The notes: generated from the letters alone by a model not told the origin. A stretch of 64,000 nt of DNA from Hyphomicrobiales bacterium (GCA_900472395.1 UCHV01000005.1:62001-126000), one strand, 5' to 3'. Counted from the first letter of the stretch, positions 43,367 to 53,133 are shown. Numbers and translations: made by a program.

Positions 43367-44398
43367 GAAACCCGCATAATCTCGCCGGAAAAGCGGGGTG
43401 AAGATCTCGATACGGCGCTGCGCCCGCAATCGCTTGACGAATTCACCGGCCAGGCGGAGGCCCGCGCCAACCTGAAGATCTTCATCGAGGCTGCAAAAAA
43501 CCGCGGCGAGGCGCTGGATCACGTCCTGTTCGTCGGCCCGCCGGGTCTGGGTAAAACCACGCTGGCGCAGATCATGGCCAAGGAGCTCGGCGTCAATTTC
43601 CGCTCTACCTCCGGCCCGGTCATTGCCAAGGCCGGTGATCTTGCCGCACTCCTCACCAATCTCGAAGAACGCGACGTGCTGTTCATCGACGAAATCCACC
43701 GTCTCAATCCGGCCGTCGAGGAAATCCTCTATCCGGCCATGGAGGATTTTCAGCTCGACCTCATTATCGGCGAAGGCCCGGCTGCACGTTCGGTGAAAAT
43801 CGACCTGTCGAAATTCACCCTCGTCGCCGCCACCACCCGCCTTGGCCTTTTGACCACGCCACTGCGTGACCGTTTCGGCATTCCAGTGCGGCTCGCCTTC
43901 TATACGGTGGAAGAACTGGAAGGCATCGTGCGGCGCGGCGCCCGGCTGATGGGCCTTGGCATGACCGACGAAGGTGCCCGCGAGATCGCTCGCCGCGCAC
44001 GCGGCACGCCACGTATCGCCGGTCGTCTGTTGCGCCGCGTGCGTGACTTTGCCGAGGTGGCGCGCGCCGAAGCCGTAACGCGCGAAATCGCTGACGAGGC
44101 GCTGACAAGGCTGAACGTCGACAATATGGGTTTCGACCAGCTCGACAAACGTTACCTCAACATGATCGCGGTGAATTTTGCCGGCGGCCCTGTCGGCATC
44201 GAAACGATTGCCGCCGGCCTTTCCGAGCCGCGCGATGCGATCGAGGATATTATCGAGCCCTACATGATCCAGCAGGGTTTTATTCAGCGCACCCCGCGCG
44301 GCCGCGTTCTGACGGCCAATGCCTGGAAACACCTTGGCCTTCAGCCGCCGAAAGATCTGGAAGCCGCACAATTTCGCATGAGCCTCGACGATGAGTAA
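43358..44398 (+). CDS. ruvB: Holliday-junction branch-migration helicase RuvB
   Basis: 346 residues. AAA+ motor that drives branch migration with RuvA: Walker [10 protein letters not shown] (~62-70), Walker [11 protein letters not shown], sensor motifs [10 protein letters not shown] and the arginine region, then the C-terminal winged-helix domain (~270-335, [17 protein letters not shown]). The ATG overlaps the stop of the toxin gene, so ribosomes finishing the toxin can re-initiate on ruvB. It also overlaps the NUDIX gene by 8 bases. Confidence 0.97.
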   Translation: MTDETRIISPEKRGEDLDTALRPQSLDEFTGQAEARANLKIFIEAAKNRGEALDHVLFVGPPGLGKTTLAQIMAKELGVNFRSTSGPVIAKAGDLAALLTNLEERDVLFIDEIHRLNPAVEEILYPAMEDFQLDLIIGEGPAARSVKIDLSKFTLVAATTRLGLLTTPLRDRFGIPVRLAFYTVEELEGIVRRGARLMGLGMTDEGAREIARRARGTPRIAGRLLRRVRDFAEVARAEAVTREIADEALTRLNVDNMGFDQLDKRYLNMIAVNFAGGPVGIETIAAGLSEPRDAIEDIIEPYMIQQGFIQRTPRGRVLTANAWKHLGLQPPKDLEAAQFRMSLDDE

Positions 44399-44912
44399 GA
44401 AACAGCAGGACCTGCGCATCCGCAAAAAGTTCAAACCCGGCCGCCTGTTTCAGATGCGCATTGCCGGTCTTGCGTTTCGCGAAGGCCACGTTCTCGTTCA
44501 CCGCGCGGTGCACGAAACCTTCTGGACCTTTCCGGGCGGTCGTGCCGAAATGGGCGAGACTTCGCAGGAAACATTGGCGCGCGAAATGGTCGAGGAGCTT
44601 GGCGTAACCGCCGAAATCGGTCCGCTTCTCTGGGTGGTCGAGAACTTCTTCCACTACGAGGAAAAGGACTGGCACGAACTCGGTTTCTATTACCGGATGG
44701 AATTGCCGGAGAGCTTTGCGTTTCACCCGAGCGATATCGTCCATCGCGTTATCGACAGCCACGAACTCGAGTTCAAGTGGGTGAAGGCAACAACCGGTAG
44801 CCTGAAGGCGCTGGATATCCCGCCCTATTTCATCGCCGAGGAAATCGAGAACCTGCCCACTTCACCGCGCCATGTCGTATGGCGGGATGGCGATCTGGAT
44901 TTGAAAAGTTAG
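44391..44912 (+). CDS. NUDIX hydrolase
   Basis: 173 residues. The NUDIX box G-x5-E-x7-REUXEEXGU is complete in [20 protein letters not shown], followed by VEELGV. A C-terminal extension ([18 protein letters not shown]...) is present. NUDIX enzymes cleave nucleoside diphosphates linked to another moiety; the substrate is not predictable. It overlaps ruvB by 8 bases and so is part of the ruv transcript. Confidence 0.9.
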   Translation: MSKKQQDLRIRKKFKPGRLFQMRIAGLAFREGHVLVHRAVHETFWTFPGGRAEMGETSQETLAREMVEELGVTAEIGPLLWVVENFFHYEEKDWHELGFYYRMELPESFAFHPSDIVHRVIDSHELEFKWVKATTGSLKALDIPPYFIAEEIENLPTSPRHVVWRDGDLDLKS

Positions 44913-44925
44913 CCTGAACGCAAAT

Positions 44926-44943
44926 CGGGGCCTTTCGGCCCCG
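44926..44943. terminator. Hairpin between ruv-NUDIX and yebC
   Basis: CGGGGCC TTTC GGCCCCG stem between convergent genes, 13 bases after the NUDIX stop. There is no strong T run on the plus strand, so it may work weakly in both directions. Confidence 0.55.
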
Positions 44944-44970
44944 CTAGCAATCTCTGAATTCTCAAAAAAT

Positions 44971-45717
44971 TCAGGCCGAAAGCTTGGCCATGACTTCGTC
45001 GGACACTTCGAAGTTGGAATAGACGCTCTGCACGTCGTCATCGTCTTCCAGCGTGTCGATCAGCTTCATGATCGAACGTGCCTTTTCTTCGTCCACTTCG
45101 ATCGTGTTCTGCGCCTTCCAGATGGCCTTGACGGTTTCGGCTTCGCCGAGCACACCTTCAAGCGCCTTGGACACTTCGTTCATGTCCTCGAAACCGCAAT
45201 AGATCGTGTGGCCGTCTTCGTCGGAAACGACGTCATCGGCACCGGCTTCGATTGCCGCTTCCATGACCTTGTCCGCATCGCCAACCGAAGCCTTGTAGGT
45301 GATTTCCCCGACGTGATCGAAGGAGAAGGACACCGAACCGGTTTCGCCGAGTGCGCCGCCGGCCTTGGAGAAGGTGGAGCGAACACTGGAAGCCGTGCGG
45401 TTGCGGTTGTCGGTCAAAGCTTCGACGATCACCGCCGTGCCGCCCGGACCGTAACCTTCGTAACGGATTGCGTCGTAGGTTTCGGCATCGGCGCCCGATG
45501 CCTTCTTGATGGCGCGGTCGATATTGTCTTTCGGCATCGACTGCGCCTTGGCATTCTGCACAGCGAGGCGAAGAGCCGCGTTCATGGTCGGGTCAGGCAG
45601 ACCCGTCTTTGCCGCAACCGTGATTTCGCGCGCGAGCTTGGAGAACATCTTCGAACGGATACCGTCCTGCTTGCCCTTGCGGTGCATGATGTTCTTGAAC
45701 TGTGAATGGCCAGCCAT
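44971..45717 (-). CDS. YebC/PmpR-family protein
   Basis: 248 residues. The signature [19 protein letters not shown] is at the start, with [52 protein letters not shown] and a C-terminal domain with SVYSNFEV. Members of the TACO1/YebC/PmpR group act as DNA-binding regulators in some bacteria or assist translation of proline-rich sequences. In E. coli and others yebC is next to ruvC; here it is next to ruvB-NUDIX, convergent with it. Confidence 0.95.
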   Translation of the reverse strand: MAGHSQFKNIMHRKGKQDGIRSKMFSKLAREITVAAKTGLPDPTMNAALRLAVQNAKAQSMPKDNIDRAIKKASGADAETYDAIRYEGYGPGGTAVIVEALTDNRNRTASSVRSTFSKAGGALGETGSVSFSFDHVGEITYKASVGDADKVMEAAIEAGADDVVSDEDGHTIYCGFEDMNEVSKALEGVLGEAETVKAIWKAQNTIEVDEEKARSIMKLIDTLEDDDDVQSVYSNFEVSDEVMAKLSA

Positions 45718-45894
45718 GGCACCCCTGCGTCATTTGTAATGGAATGGCCGCCTTATAGTTTCGATGGCTTTGCTGTTCAAGAGGGCTGGGCGGCAACGGG
45801 ATGTCGCCCCTTCCCGCATTTTCGAGGAACAAAGCCGCCACTCGCGTCGTTTTTTGCTGCGAACATGCAATGATCCCGACCAAGGAGAACACCG

Positions 45895-46398
45895 ATGGCA
45901 AGCCTGACCGAAGCCCGTGAAGCCCCCGCCCGCCAACTCTGGGACGAGATCGCCGAAATCCATGCCGGCATGCTCGGCATCGAGGGATCGCGCATGCACA
46001 TGCAGCCGATGGCGCCGCATGCGGATCCGAAGACCAACACGATCTGGTTCTTCACCAAGACCGACACCGATCTGGCGCAGGCGATCCGCCCCGGCACGCG
46101 CGCACATTTCTGCGTCGTCGGCAAAAACCACGATTATCATGCCTGCCTTGGTGGCACGCTGGAATTGCGCGCCGATCCCGCCAAGATCGAGGAATACTGG
46201 AGCAGCGTCACCGCCGCCTGGTATGAAGACGGCAAGGCCGATCCGAAACTCACGATGATCGCCATGCACGTGGATGACGCCGAAATCTGGGCCTCGACCG
46301 ACAGCAAGCTGAAGTTCGGCTGGGAAATCGCCAAGGCCAATTATTCGGACGAAAAGATGCCGGAAGTCGGCGTGAAACAGCATCTGGCGTTTGCGTAA
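45895..46398 (+). CDS. Pyridoxamine-5'-phosphate-oxidase-like FMN-binding protein
   Basis: 167 residues, general-stress-protein-26-like. It has the split-barrel pattern PHADPKTNTIWFFTKTDTDLAQAI, AHFCVVGKNHDYHACLGGTLELR, and YWSSVTAAWYEDGKADPKLTMIAMHVDDAEIWAST. Such proteins bind FMN or F420-like cofactors and are often stress-related, rather than true PdxH. AGGAGAACACCG supports the start. It is divergent from yebC and has a good terminator 30 bases after the stop. Confidence 0.9.
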   Translation: MASLTEAREAPARQLWDEIAEIHAGMLGIEGSRMHMQPMAPHADPKTNTIWFFTKTDTDLAQAIRPGTRAHFCVVGKNHDYHACLGGTLELRADPAKIEEYWSSVTAAWYEDGKADPKLTMIAMHVDDAEIWASTDSKLKFGWEIAKANYSDEKMPEVGVKQHLAFA

Positions 46399-46427
46399 AA
46401 CGCCGGTTTGATAACTGAATGGCTGGA

Positions 46428-46454
46428 GCCGCGAGCGGAAGTTCGCGGCTTTTT
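46428..46454 (+). terminator. Rho-independent terminator
   Basis: GCCGCGA, 8-base loop, TCGCGGC followed by TTTTTT, about 30 bases after the PNPOx-like gene. Confidence 0.85.
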
Positions 46455-46484
46455 TGCCTTAAGAAGGGAAACGAGGCCTCTCTT

Positions 46485-46570
46485 CCGTCATCCTTGGGCT
46501 TGTCCCCAGGCATCTAACCACGCTCAAAATCATGCGCAGCAGATCCTCGGCACAAGTTCGAGGATGACGG
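46485..46570. repeat. Dispersed palindromic repeat, copy 2 (86 bp)
   Basis: Begins CCGTCATCCTTGGGCTTGTC and ends CGAGGATGACGG, the same arms as the element at 35509-35596 with several substitutions. It lies between the PNPOx-like gene and the frameshifted MBL gene. Confidence 0.8.
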
Positions 46571-46602
46571 CGGAGAAAGTAGAGGACGCCGCCAACCACT
46601 TG

Positions 46603-47483
46603 TCACAACCCCTTCGGCACCATGATCGTCGGCTTTTTCGGCAGGCTGCGCATCGAAACCGAAATCACATTCTCTTTCGCGTAAGTGATGTCGAATTTCG
46701 TATCGAACATGGCCAGAAACGCTTCGAGCGGCGGGCCGAACCGGTGCATGGGCAGGATCAGTGAGGATCGCAGCCGTTGCACCACCCGGCTCATGCTGTC
46801 GGCACCCATGGTCAGCCCGCCATCCACAGGCACCATCAGCACATCCAACCGGCCGATCTCGGTATATTGCTGCTCGTTGAGTTCGAAATGTAGGTGCCCG
46901 AGATGGCCGATACACAGGCCCGCCACCTCGAAGATGAAGATCGAATTGCCGTTTTCCTCGATACCCCGCCCCAATTGCGAATATCGGATGCGACATTGCG
47001 AATATAGGCGTCCCCAACGACGACGTTATGCTGCGCCTTTTCCCCCGGCACATCACCCCAGCCCGGCAGCACGGTCTTGATGCCGGGGTCGGGCGTCAGC
47101 GTGTAATGGGTGGAATGCGCCCGGTTCATCGTGATGACGTCCGGCAGGCGATAGGGCCTGTAGACGCCGCTGTAATCCGTGGCGATGCCGATGCCGCCGG
47201 GTGTTTCGATAAAATACGTGGAATGGCCGACAAAGGTGATTTTCACCTGCTCATTGTCAGGCCGGGCCAAAGGTTTGGCGGCCTGCACTTCCCAGACCGG
47301 CAGCGATGTGGGCGGCGTGAAATTGGCGTAGGTGGCGCGCGGCAAGACCTGTGCAATCGCCTGGCACTGGCTGACGGGAAGGCCGCCACTGGAGCCTTTG
47401 GGCTGGATCGGCGATTGCGCCAGAACCGGGCTTGCGGCAATGGCCATGATGGAAAGAACGAATGCGACAGTCCGCAGCATCAT
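46603..47483 (-). pseudogene. MBL-fold metallohydrolase, disrupted by a one-base frameshift
   Basis: Two reading frames join into one protein of ~293 residues. It has a signal peptide (MMLRTVAFVLSIMAIAASPVLAQ) and an MBL-like N-terminal half (ITFVGHSTYFIETPGGIGIATDY, with PDVITMNRAHSTHYTL). After VASDIRNWG the frame is lost and is recovered one base out as RGIEENGNSIFIFEVAGLCIGHLGHLHF, ending PTIMVPKGL. The break maps to a short C run at 46969-46972 (four where five would restore the frame), so either a real one-base deletion or a sequencing error is possible. The HxHxDH metal motif is degenerate (RAHSTHYT), so activity is doubtful even if read through. Confidence 0.8.
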
Positions 47484-47611
47484 GCCACTCCCCGCTCGGT
47501 TCTGCCGCCGTTGCGGCCAGTCCATGCGGCAAAGATGCGGGAAGCGTGACAGTCGGTCCAGCCGGTTATGACAGGGCGACCGTCACGTTTTAGTCATTGG
47601 CAAAGCGCAGT

Positions 47612-48412
47612 TCAGCCGCCCGCACCCTGATACCGCCGCTGGCATGCCTGCCAGACCAGAATGGCGACAACAACCATAACCGGGCCGGCAAGGATGGCCG
47701 CGAATGGTGCGGCAGCGCCGATCAGCGGCACCCGTTTGCCGAGAAGCGCTGCGACCGGGACATAAGCCATGTAGCCAAACGGCACGATGGACAGGAGCAC
47801 GAACTGCAGCGGCATGGCAAAAATGGTCAGCGGATAACGCGAAAGCTCCCAGAAATCGAAATAGAGGCCGAACAGGTAACGCGAGCGGGTGAGCACCAGC
47901 GCCATGGCGGAGATCGCGGTCAGGCTGGCGGCGGTCAGCAGTGCGGCACTGATCAGGCTGGCACCAAGCTGCAGCACCGTCAGCCACGTCCAGTCGATGC
48001 CAAGCTGCGGCAACGCCCAGATCATCATGCCGATACCGAGCGTTATATGGCCGCCATATTCGATATTGATGCCGGAAAACACAAGGAACGCCCAGGGGCT
48101 GACCGGCCGTACCAGCAGCGTATCATAGGTGCCAAGCCGCACCAGTTCCTCCATGCGGCGCAGCTGCACCAGCGTGAACAACGCGCCCATCGCGTAGCCG
48201 AGCACATGGAAACCGAGCATCAGCGCAATTTCCGGCCAGACCCAGCCGCCGAGTTTCTCAAAACGGCTGGCGACGATCCAGATAGCGCCATAAACGCTGG
48301 CATAACCGAACGCCTGTGCCACCCAGCCGATAAAGAGATTGGCGCGATATTGCAGACGTGTGCGCAACTGCAGGCGAATGAGATAGAGGTAAAGCGAGAG
48401 GCTGTGACGCAC
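47612..48412 (-). CDS. ABC-2 type transporter permease
   Basis: 266 residues with six predicted transmembrane segments (about 25-45, 60-85, 110-135, 145-170, 180-205 and 230-255). It belongs to the DUF990/ABC-2 family (LYLIRLQLRTRLQYRANLFIGW, LVRPVSPWAFLVFSG, YFDFWELSRYPLTIFAMPLQFVL). It works with the second permease (48416) and the ATPase (49208) encoded just upstream on the same strand, the three stops and starts being 3 bases apart. Such exporters move hydrophobic compounds, antibiotics or polysaccharide-linked molecules; the substrate is unknown. Confidence 0.85.
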   Translation of the reverse strand: MRHSLSLYLYLIRLQLRTRLQYRANLFIGWVAQAFGYASVYGAIWIVASRFEKLGGWVWPEIALMLGFHVLGYAMGALFTLVQLRRMEELVRLGTYDTLLVRPVSPWAFLVFSGINIEYGGHITLGIGMMIWALPQLGIDWTWLTVLQLGASLISAALLTAASLTAISAMALVLTRSRYLFGLYFDFWELSRYPLTIFAMPLQFVLLSIVPFGYMAYVPVAALLGKRVPLIGAAAPFAAILAGPVMVVVAILVWQACQRRYQGAGG

Positions 48413-48415
48413 GGC

Positions 48416-49204
48416 TCAACCTCCCTGCACGACCATGCGGCGGCAGGCGGCGCGCCACATGAGGGCGACGAACGCAGCGGAAACCGCCGCCCAGCCGAGA
48501 CCATAGACGAGATGCAACACACTGGAAGCCAGATCGAGCTGGCCGAGATAGATGGCCAGCGGATAAAAGCTGATCCAGGCAAACGGCAAATACAGAACGG
48601 CATTCACCACCGCATCGGGGTAAAACCAAAGGGGCACGAGCCCGCCAGAAAACAGCGCCAGCGTACCCCGCATGAACCATTCCAGCGCCAACATATCCAT
48701 AACCCAGAAACCGATCATCGACACGGCAATGGAAAAGCTGAACAGCAGGAAAAGCGACAGGATCAACGACAGGGCAAACAGCACGGCATGCCCGATGCTG
48801 GCCGGTGGCTGAAAACCATAAAAAGCCCCCATGAGAACGGCGACCGGCAGCCCGATCATCAGCATTTCATGGGCGCGCACTCCAAGCTGGCGGGCAAACA
48901 GAGACGCCGGATAGCTGTATGGCCGCATCAGGTGGCTGACGACATTGCCGCTGCGAATATCCCCGCCGATCTCGCGCATGATCTGCGTGGCGTCCCAGGT
49001 TGAAAATATCGTCGCGCCCAGGATCGCATAGGTCACCATTTGCGGCAGGCTGACCTCGGTCGATCCCGCACCATGCAGAAAGACCGAATGCCAGATCGAG
49101 ACACGCGCGACGACATTCAGCATGCCGCTCAAAAGCTTGAACCAGAACTGCGCCCGGAAACGAGACTCGATGCGAAAACCTGCCGATGCAAGCGCAAGAA
49201 ACAT
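48416..49204 (-). CDS. ABC-2 type transporter permease (second subunit)
   Basis: 262 residues, six predicted membrane segments. It shares the ABC-2/DUF990 architecture with the neighbouring permease (IMREIGGDIRSGNVVSHLMRPYSYP, LALEWFMRGTLALFSGGLVPLWFYPDAVVNAVLYLPF). Two distinct permeases plus one ATPase give a heterodimeric exporter. It starts three bases after the ATPase stop. Confidence 0.85.
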   Translation of the reverse strand: MFLALASAGFRIESRFRAQFWFKLLSGMLNVVARVSIWHSVFLHGAGSTEVSLPQMVTYAILGATIFSTWDATQIMREIGGDIRSGNVVSHLMRPYSYPASLFARQLGVRAHEMLMIGLPVAVLMGAFYGFQPPASIGHAVLFALSLILSLFLLFSFSIAVSMIGFWVMDMLALEWFMRGTLALFSGGLVPLWFYPDAVVNAVLYLPFAWISFYPLAIYLGQLDLASSVLHLVYGLGWAAVSAAFVALMWRAACRRMVVQGG

Positions 49205-49207
49205 CGC

Positions 49208-50227
49208 CTACCCCACCAGTCTGGTTTCGGGCTGCGACGTCTCGACCTGCCGCGACTGGTAATAGGTGCGGATAACCTCTTCGATATCCGGCTCGTGCAG
49301 ATGCACGTCGACCAGTTCGGCATCGGATTTCAGCGCCGTGATGATTTCCACCAGCGAGCGTTTTTCGTCCGTCATCAGGAACGTACGGATCACGCCCTCT
49401 CCTCCCGCAGGTTCGGCATCCGCAAGCGTCACGGTTTTCGGCTCCGTCGCAAATTCCAGCTTCAGTTTCTTGCGCGCGCCAAATGTGGCGTTGAGATTGA
49501 CGAGCGGCCCATCGAACAGCAGCTTGCCGTCATCCACCATGATCAGCCGCGGGCAGATTTCCTCGATATCGCGCAGGTCATGCGTGGTGAGGATAATCGT
49601 CGTGCCGCGCTCGCGGTTGATACGCGCGAGCAGCTTTCGCACCACATCCTTGGCAACGACATCAAGCCCGATCGTCGGTTCGTCGAGAAACAGGATCTTT
49701 GGCTCGTGCAGAAGCGTCATGGCAATCTCGCCGCGCATGCGCTGGCCAAGGCTCAGCTGCCGCACCGGCCGCTCCAGAAACGAGGCGATCTGCAGCATGT
49801 CCACCAGCTCCGCGCGCACGATATCGAACCGTGCTTTTTCCACGCGGTAGATACGCCGGTGCAGCTCGAAACTTTCAAACAGCGGCAGATCCCACCACAA
49901 CTGGCTGCGCTGGCCGAACACCACGCCGATATCGCGGGCATTGGCGATCCGCTCCACATGCGGCACACGACCGAGCACATTGACGGAACCTGCAGTCGGC
50001 ACCAGCACACCGGTCAGCATCTTGATCATGGTGGATTTGCCGGCACCGTTCGGCCCGAGATAACCGACCGCCTCGCCTGCCTCTATGGCAAACGAGATAC
50101 CGTCCACCGCCTTCACATCGCGGGTAACGGGCTTGAGGAAATTGCGCAATGAACCGGCGAGACCGGACTGCGGCACTCTCTGCGCAAACCATTTGGTCGC
50201 GCTATCGGCGGAAATGATAGGAGGCAT
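49208..50227 (-). CDS. ABC transporter ATPase subunit
   Basis: 339 residues. Walker A GPNGAGKST (~58-66), Q-loop in GVVFGQRSQLWWDL, signature LSLGQRMRGEIAM (~163-175), Walker B ILFLDEPTIGLD, H-loop TTHD. The C-terminal ~100 residues (after RGTTIILTTHDLRDIEEICPR) form the typical regulatory tail of exporter-type ATPases. It drives the two permeases at 47612-49204. The start codon ATG at 50227 is followed by MPPIISADSATKWFAQRV. Confidence 0.93.
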   Translation of the reverse strand: MPPIISADSATKWFAQRVPQSGLAGSLRNFLKPVTRDVKAVDGISFAIEAGEAVGYLGPNGAGKSTMIKMLTGVLVPTAGSVNVLGRVPHVERIANARDIGVVFGQRSQLWWDLPLFESFELHRRIYRVEKARFDIVRAELVDMLQIASFLERPVRQLSLGQRMRGEIAMTLLHEPKILFLDEPTIGLDVVAKDVVRKLLARINRERGTTIILTTHDLRDIEEICPRLIMVDDGKLLFDGPLVNLNATFGARKKLKLEFATEPKTVTLADAEPAGGEGVIRTFLMTDEKRSLVEIITALKSDAELVDVHLHEPDIEEVIRTYYQSRQVETSQPETRLVG

Positions 50228-50336
50228 GGCGGGAATCCGTATGAGGGATGCGTATCCGGTACATGCTCAGTATGACTGTCATACGACAGGTGCCAAGAGG
50301 TGAAATTTTGCGGGGGAAATGGCGGTGGTGCGACAT

Positions 50337-50372
50337 GCTCCCTTTGATCTCCCCCACAAGGGGGGAGATCGG
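50337..50372. repeat. Short palindromic repeat (related to the one in sqdC)
   Basis: GCTCCCTTTGATCTCCCCCA then CAAGGGGGGAGATCGG: GATCTCCCCC/GGGGGAGATC arms with a short loop. It is intergenic between the ABC ATPase and ymdB-like genes and shares arms with the element at 36535-36599. Confidence 0.75.
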
Positions 50373-50398
50373 ATGGGCGCACCGTCCTGCCTGTCAAT

Positions 50399-51223
50399 TT
50401 ACCGCCAGAAACTCGGAATATTCTCCGCCAGCCGCGGTCCAATGCGCAGAGGTTCGATCTTTTCCGCAAGACCCGTCGCATCGGAAATCTCGACGCCGAC
50501 GCCGCAAAGCGTAGCCGGGCCGGAAGCCGCCTCGAAACGCCCCTTCGGCATCTTGGAGATGAACCGGTTGAGCGGCTCTTCCTTTTCCATGCCGAGCGAC
50601 GAGTCGTAGTCACCGCACATGCCGGCATCCGACATATAGGCGGTGCCGCCGTTCAGGATCTGGTAGTCGGCGGTCGGCACATGCGTGTGCGTTCCGACCA
50701 CGAACGAAGCGCGGCCATCGACGAAATGGCCAAAGCATTGCTTTTCGCTGGTCGCTTCCGCATGGAAATCGAAAACGATGACATCGACCTGATCCTTCAG
50801 CGGCGCGGCCTCGAGGATCGTCTCGGCGGACTTGAAGGGGTCGTCGAGCTCCGGGTGCATGAACACGCGGCCCATGATGTTGGCGACGAGAACACGCGCA
50901 CCGTTGCGGGCGTAAAATATGCCGGAGCCTTTTCCGGGCGTACCGGCCGGGTAATTGGCCGGGCGCAAAAACTGATCGTGGCGGCCGGCAAAGCTGACGG
51001 CTTCCTTCTGGTCCCAGACATGGTTGCCGGTGGTCACCACGTCGGCGCCGGCATTGATGGTTTCCAGATAGATGTCTTCGGTGATGCCGAAACCGCCGGC
51101 GGCGTTTTCGCCGTTGACGATGACGAAATCGAGCTTCAGGTCGGAGACGAGGCCCGGCAGCTTGTCCCAGACGGTCGTGCGTCCGGTCTTGCCCACCATG
51201 TCACCGAGAAACAAAAGGCGCAT
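50399..51223 (-). CDS. YmdB-family metallophosphoesterase (TIGR00282)
   Basis: 274 residues. RLLFLGDMVGKTGR (metal-binding Asp), NGENAAGGFGIT, TGNHVWDQKE (His/Asn), VDVIVFDFHAEATSEKQC, and GTHTHVPTADYQIL are the calcineurin-like phosphoesterase motifs of this family. B. subtilis YmdB is a cAMP phosphodiesterase-like enzyme affecting biofilm; whether this one has that activity is unknown. It follows the 5-FCL gene, 48 bases apart, in the same direction. Confidence 0.95.
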   Translation of the reverse strand: MRLLFLGDMVGKTGRTTVWDKLPGLVSDLKLDFVIVNGENAAGGFGITEDIYLETINAGADVVTTGNHVWDQKEAVSFAGRHDQFLRPANYPAGTPGKGSGIFYARNGARVLVANIMGRVFMHPELDDPFKSAETILEAAPLKDQVDVIVFDFHAEATSEKQCFGHFVDGRASFVVGTHTHVPTADYQILNGGTAYMSDAGMCGDYDSSLGMEKEEPLNRFISKMPKGRFEAASGPATLCGVGVEISDATGLAEKIEPLRIGPRLAENIPSFWR

Positions 51224-51271
51224 GCTAATCCAATCTGTGCCTGTCAGATGGAGATGCCGGCCGCGCCCCTC

Positions 51272-51847
51272 TCAGGCGAAGGGCCGGTAACCGCTTTCCG
51301 TCAGGATTGCGTCCAGTCTGATGTCGTGAGGTTCTACCGGCACTGATGCCACTTCCTGGCAGTCGAATGCAATGCCGATCAGCCTCGGATTGTGGCCTTT
51401 TTGACGTAATTCGTGAATGGCACGGTCGTAATAACCGCCGCCATAACCGATCCTGTTGCCGCGGGCATCGAATGCGGAAAGCGGCACAAGCATTATTTCC
51501 GGCTGCAAAACCGGCTCATGCTCGGCCGGGCCATCGGTGCCGAACCCCATGGCAATGAGTTCCGCATCCGGCCGGTACTGGCGAAAAACGATGGTTTCCT
51601 TGTCGAGAATGGCCGGCAGGCAAAGCCGCGCGCCCTCTTGCGCAAGCGCCGCCATCAACGGCTTCAGATCGACTTCGGAGCGGATCGGCAGAAAACCCGA
51701 AACGACGGTGCCGACAGATACCTGCACGGCACCAAGACCATGGGCGGTGAGCGACAGGTTTTTCTCCAGCCGTTCCGCCTCTGGCAGGGTATCGCGGGCG
51801 GCAAGCCGCCCGTTGCGCAGGTTTGCCTTTTCGGGCGTTGTCGCCAT
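51272..51847 (-). CDS. 5-formyltetrahydrofolate cyclo-ligase
   Basis: 191 residues. It converts 5-formyl-THF to 5,10-methenyl-THF with ATP. The family motif GYGGGYYDRAIHEL (~135-148) and the EPVLQPEIMLVPLSAFD segment are present. The start codon overlaps the stop of the CBS-domain gene (TGATG), so translation is coupled. In gamma- and alphaproteobacteria this gene is commonly downstream of zapA and 6S RNA; here that block lies about 6.4 kb away. Confidence 0.95.
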   Translation of the reverse strand: MATTPEKANLRNGRLAARDTLPEAERLEKNLSLTAHGLGAVQVSVGTVVSGFLPIRSEVDLKPLMAALAQEGARLCLPAILDKETIVFRQYRPDAELIAMGFGTDGPAEHEPVLQPEIMLVPLSAFDARGNRIGYGGGYYDRAIHELRQKGHNPRLIGIAFDCQEVASVPVEPHDIRLDAILTESGYRPFA

Positions 51848-53133
51848 CAGTCCTGATCCGATGCCCGGGACACAAGCAGCTTGTCGATGCGGCGGCCGTC
51901 AAGGTCGATGACTTCGAATGTCCAGCCCCGGGTGGTGAACTTTTCGCCGAGTTCCGGCAGGTGCTTGAGTTCGTCGATGACAAAGCCGGCAACGGTCTCG
52001 TAGCCCGGATCCTCTTCGATAGAGATGCCCATCTGGTGGCCGAACTCGTCGACCGGCATCCAGCCGGCAACGAGGTAGGAACCATCATCGCGCGGCACGA
52101 TGGCCGGTTCTTCGATTTCGTCTTCCTGGAAGACGCCGGTAATGGCCTCCAGCACGTCGCCGGATGTGATCACGCCTTCGAAATGGCCGTATTCGTCATA
52201 GACCAGCACCATATGCGCCGGCGCCTTGCGCAGCGCCTGGATGACATCGAGCGCACCGGTGAGGTCCGAAACGACCGGCGCATCGCGCAGGATGGTCTTC
52301 ATGTCCACGGCCTTGCCGCCGGCCATGAAATCATAGGCATCCTTCACGAACAGCACGCCGATGATCTCATCGGAACTGCCCTTGCGGACCGGCAGGCGCG
52401 AACGGTGAGTGGCGCGCAACTGTGCCCGGATTTCGTCCGGATCGTCTTCGGTATCGATCACCTCGACATCGCGGCGCGGCGTCATCAGGCCACGCGCAGT
52501 GCGGTCGGCCAGGCGCATGACGCCGGAGATCATTTCGCTCTCGCCGCTTTCGATCACACCGGCGCTCTGCGCTTCGGCGAGAACAGTGCGGATTTCCTCG
52601 TCGGTGACGCGATCTTCGCTTTCGCCGCTCTGACCGAGCAATTTCAACACCGTGCGGCCGGAGACATCCAGCAACCACACCACCGGCGCACCGATTTTCG
52701 ACAGCAGCCACATGGCCGGCGCGACACGCGCCGCAACGCCTTCGGGATTGCGCAGGGCAACCTGCTTGGGAACCAGTTCGCCAATGATCAGCGACATATA
52801 GGTGATGATGACAACGACAGTTCCGACGCCGAGCCAGTCCGCGACATTCTGCGACATGCCCTGCACGACCAGCCAGCCGGTCAGGCGCGCACCGAGCGTG
52901 GCGCCGGAAAAGGCACCCGACAGGACGCCCACCAGCGTGATGCCGATCTGCACAGTCGAGAGAAAACGGCCCGGGTCATCGGCCAGATGCAGCGCCGTGG
53001 CAGCCCCCCGGTTGCCCTGCTCCGCCATCACCTTCAGGCGAATGGGACGCGAGGAAACGACGGCAAGTTCCGACATCGCGAGAACACCGTTCAAAACCGT
53101 GAGGCAGACCACGATGAGTATTTCGGTTAACAC
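51847..53133 (-). CDS. HlyC/CorC-type transporter (CNNM membrane domain plus CBS pair)
   Basis: 428 residues. N-terminal CNNM/DUF21 membrane domain (~1-190, four hydrophobic segments), then two CBS domains (~205-330: RGLMTPRRDVEVIDTEDD, GVLFVKDAYDFMAGG) and a C-terminal CorC_HlyC domain (~345-425, VAGWMPVDEFGHQMGI). Members of this family are linked to magnesium or cobalt transport; hemolysin is a historical name. The start is a GTG at 53133. It overlaps the 5-FCL start by one base. Confidence 0.92.
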   Translation of the reverse strand: MLTEILIVVCLTVLNGVLAMSELAVVSSRPIRLKVMAEQGNRGAATALHLADDPGRFLSTVQIGITLVGVLSGAFSGATLGARLTGWLVVQGMSQNVADWLGVGTVVVIITYMSLIIGELVPKQVALRNPEGVAARVAPAMWLLSKIGAPVVWLLDVSGRTVLKLLGQSGESEDRVTDEEIRTVLAEAQSAGVIESGESEMISGVMRLADRTARGLMTPRRDVEVIDTEDDPDEIRAQLRATHRSRLPVRKGSSDEIIGVLFVKDAYDFMAGGKAVDMKTILRDAPVVSDLTGALDVIQALRKAPAHMVLVYDEYGHFEGVITSGDVLEAITGVFQEDEIEEPAIVPRDDGSYLVAGWMPVDEFGHQMGISIEEDPGYETVAGFVIDELKHLPELGEKFTTRGWTFEVIDLDGRRIDKLLVSRASDQD

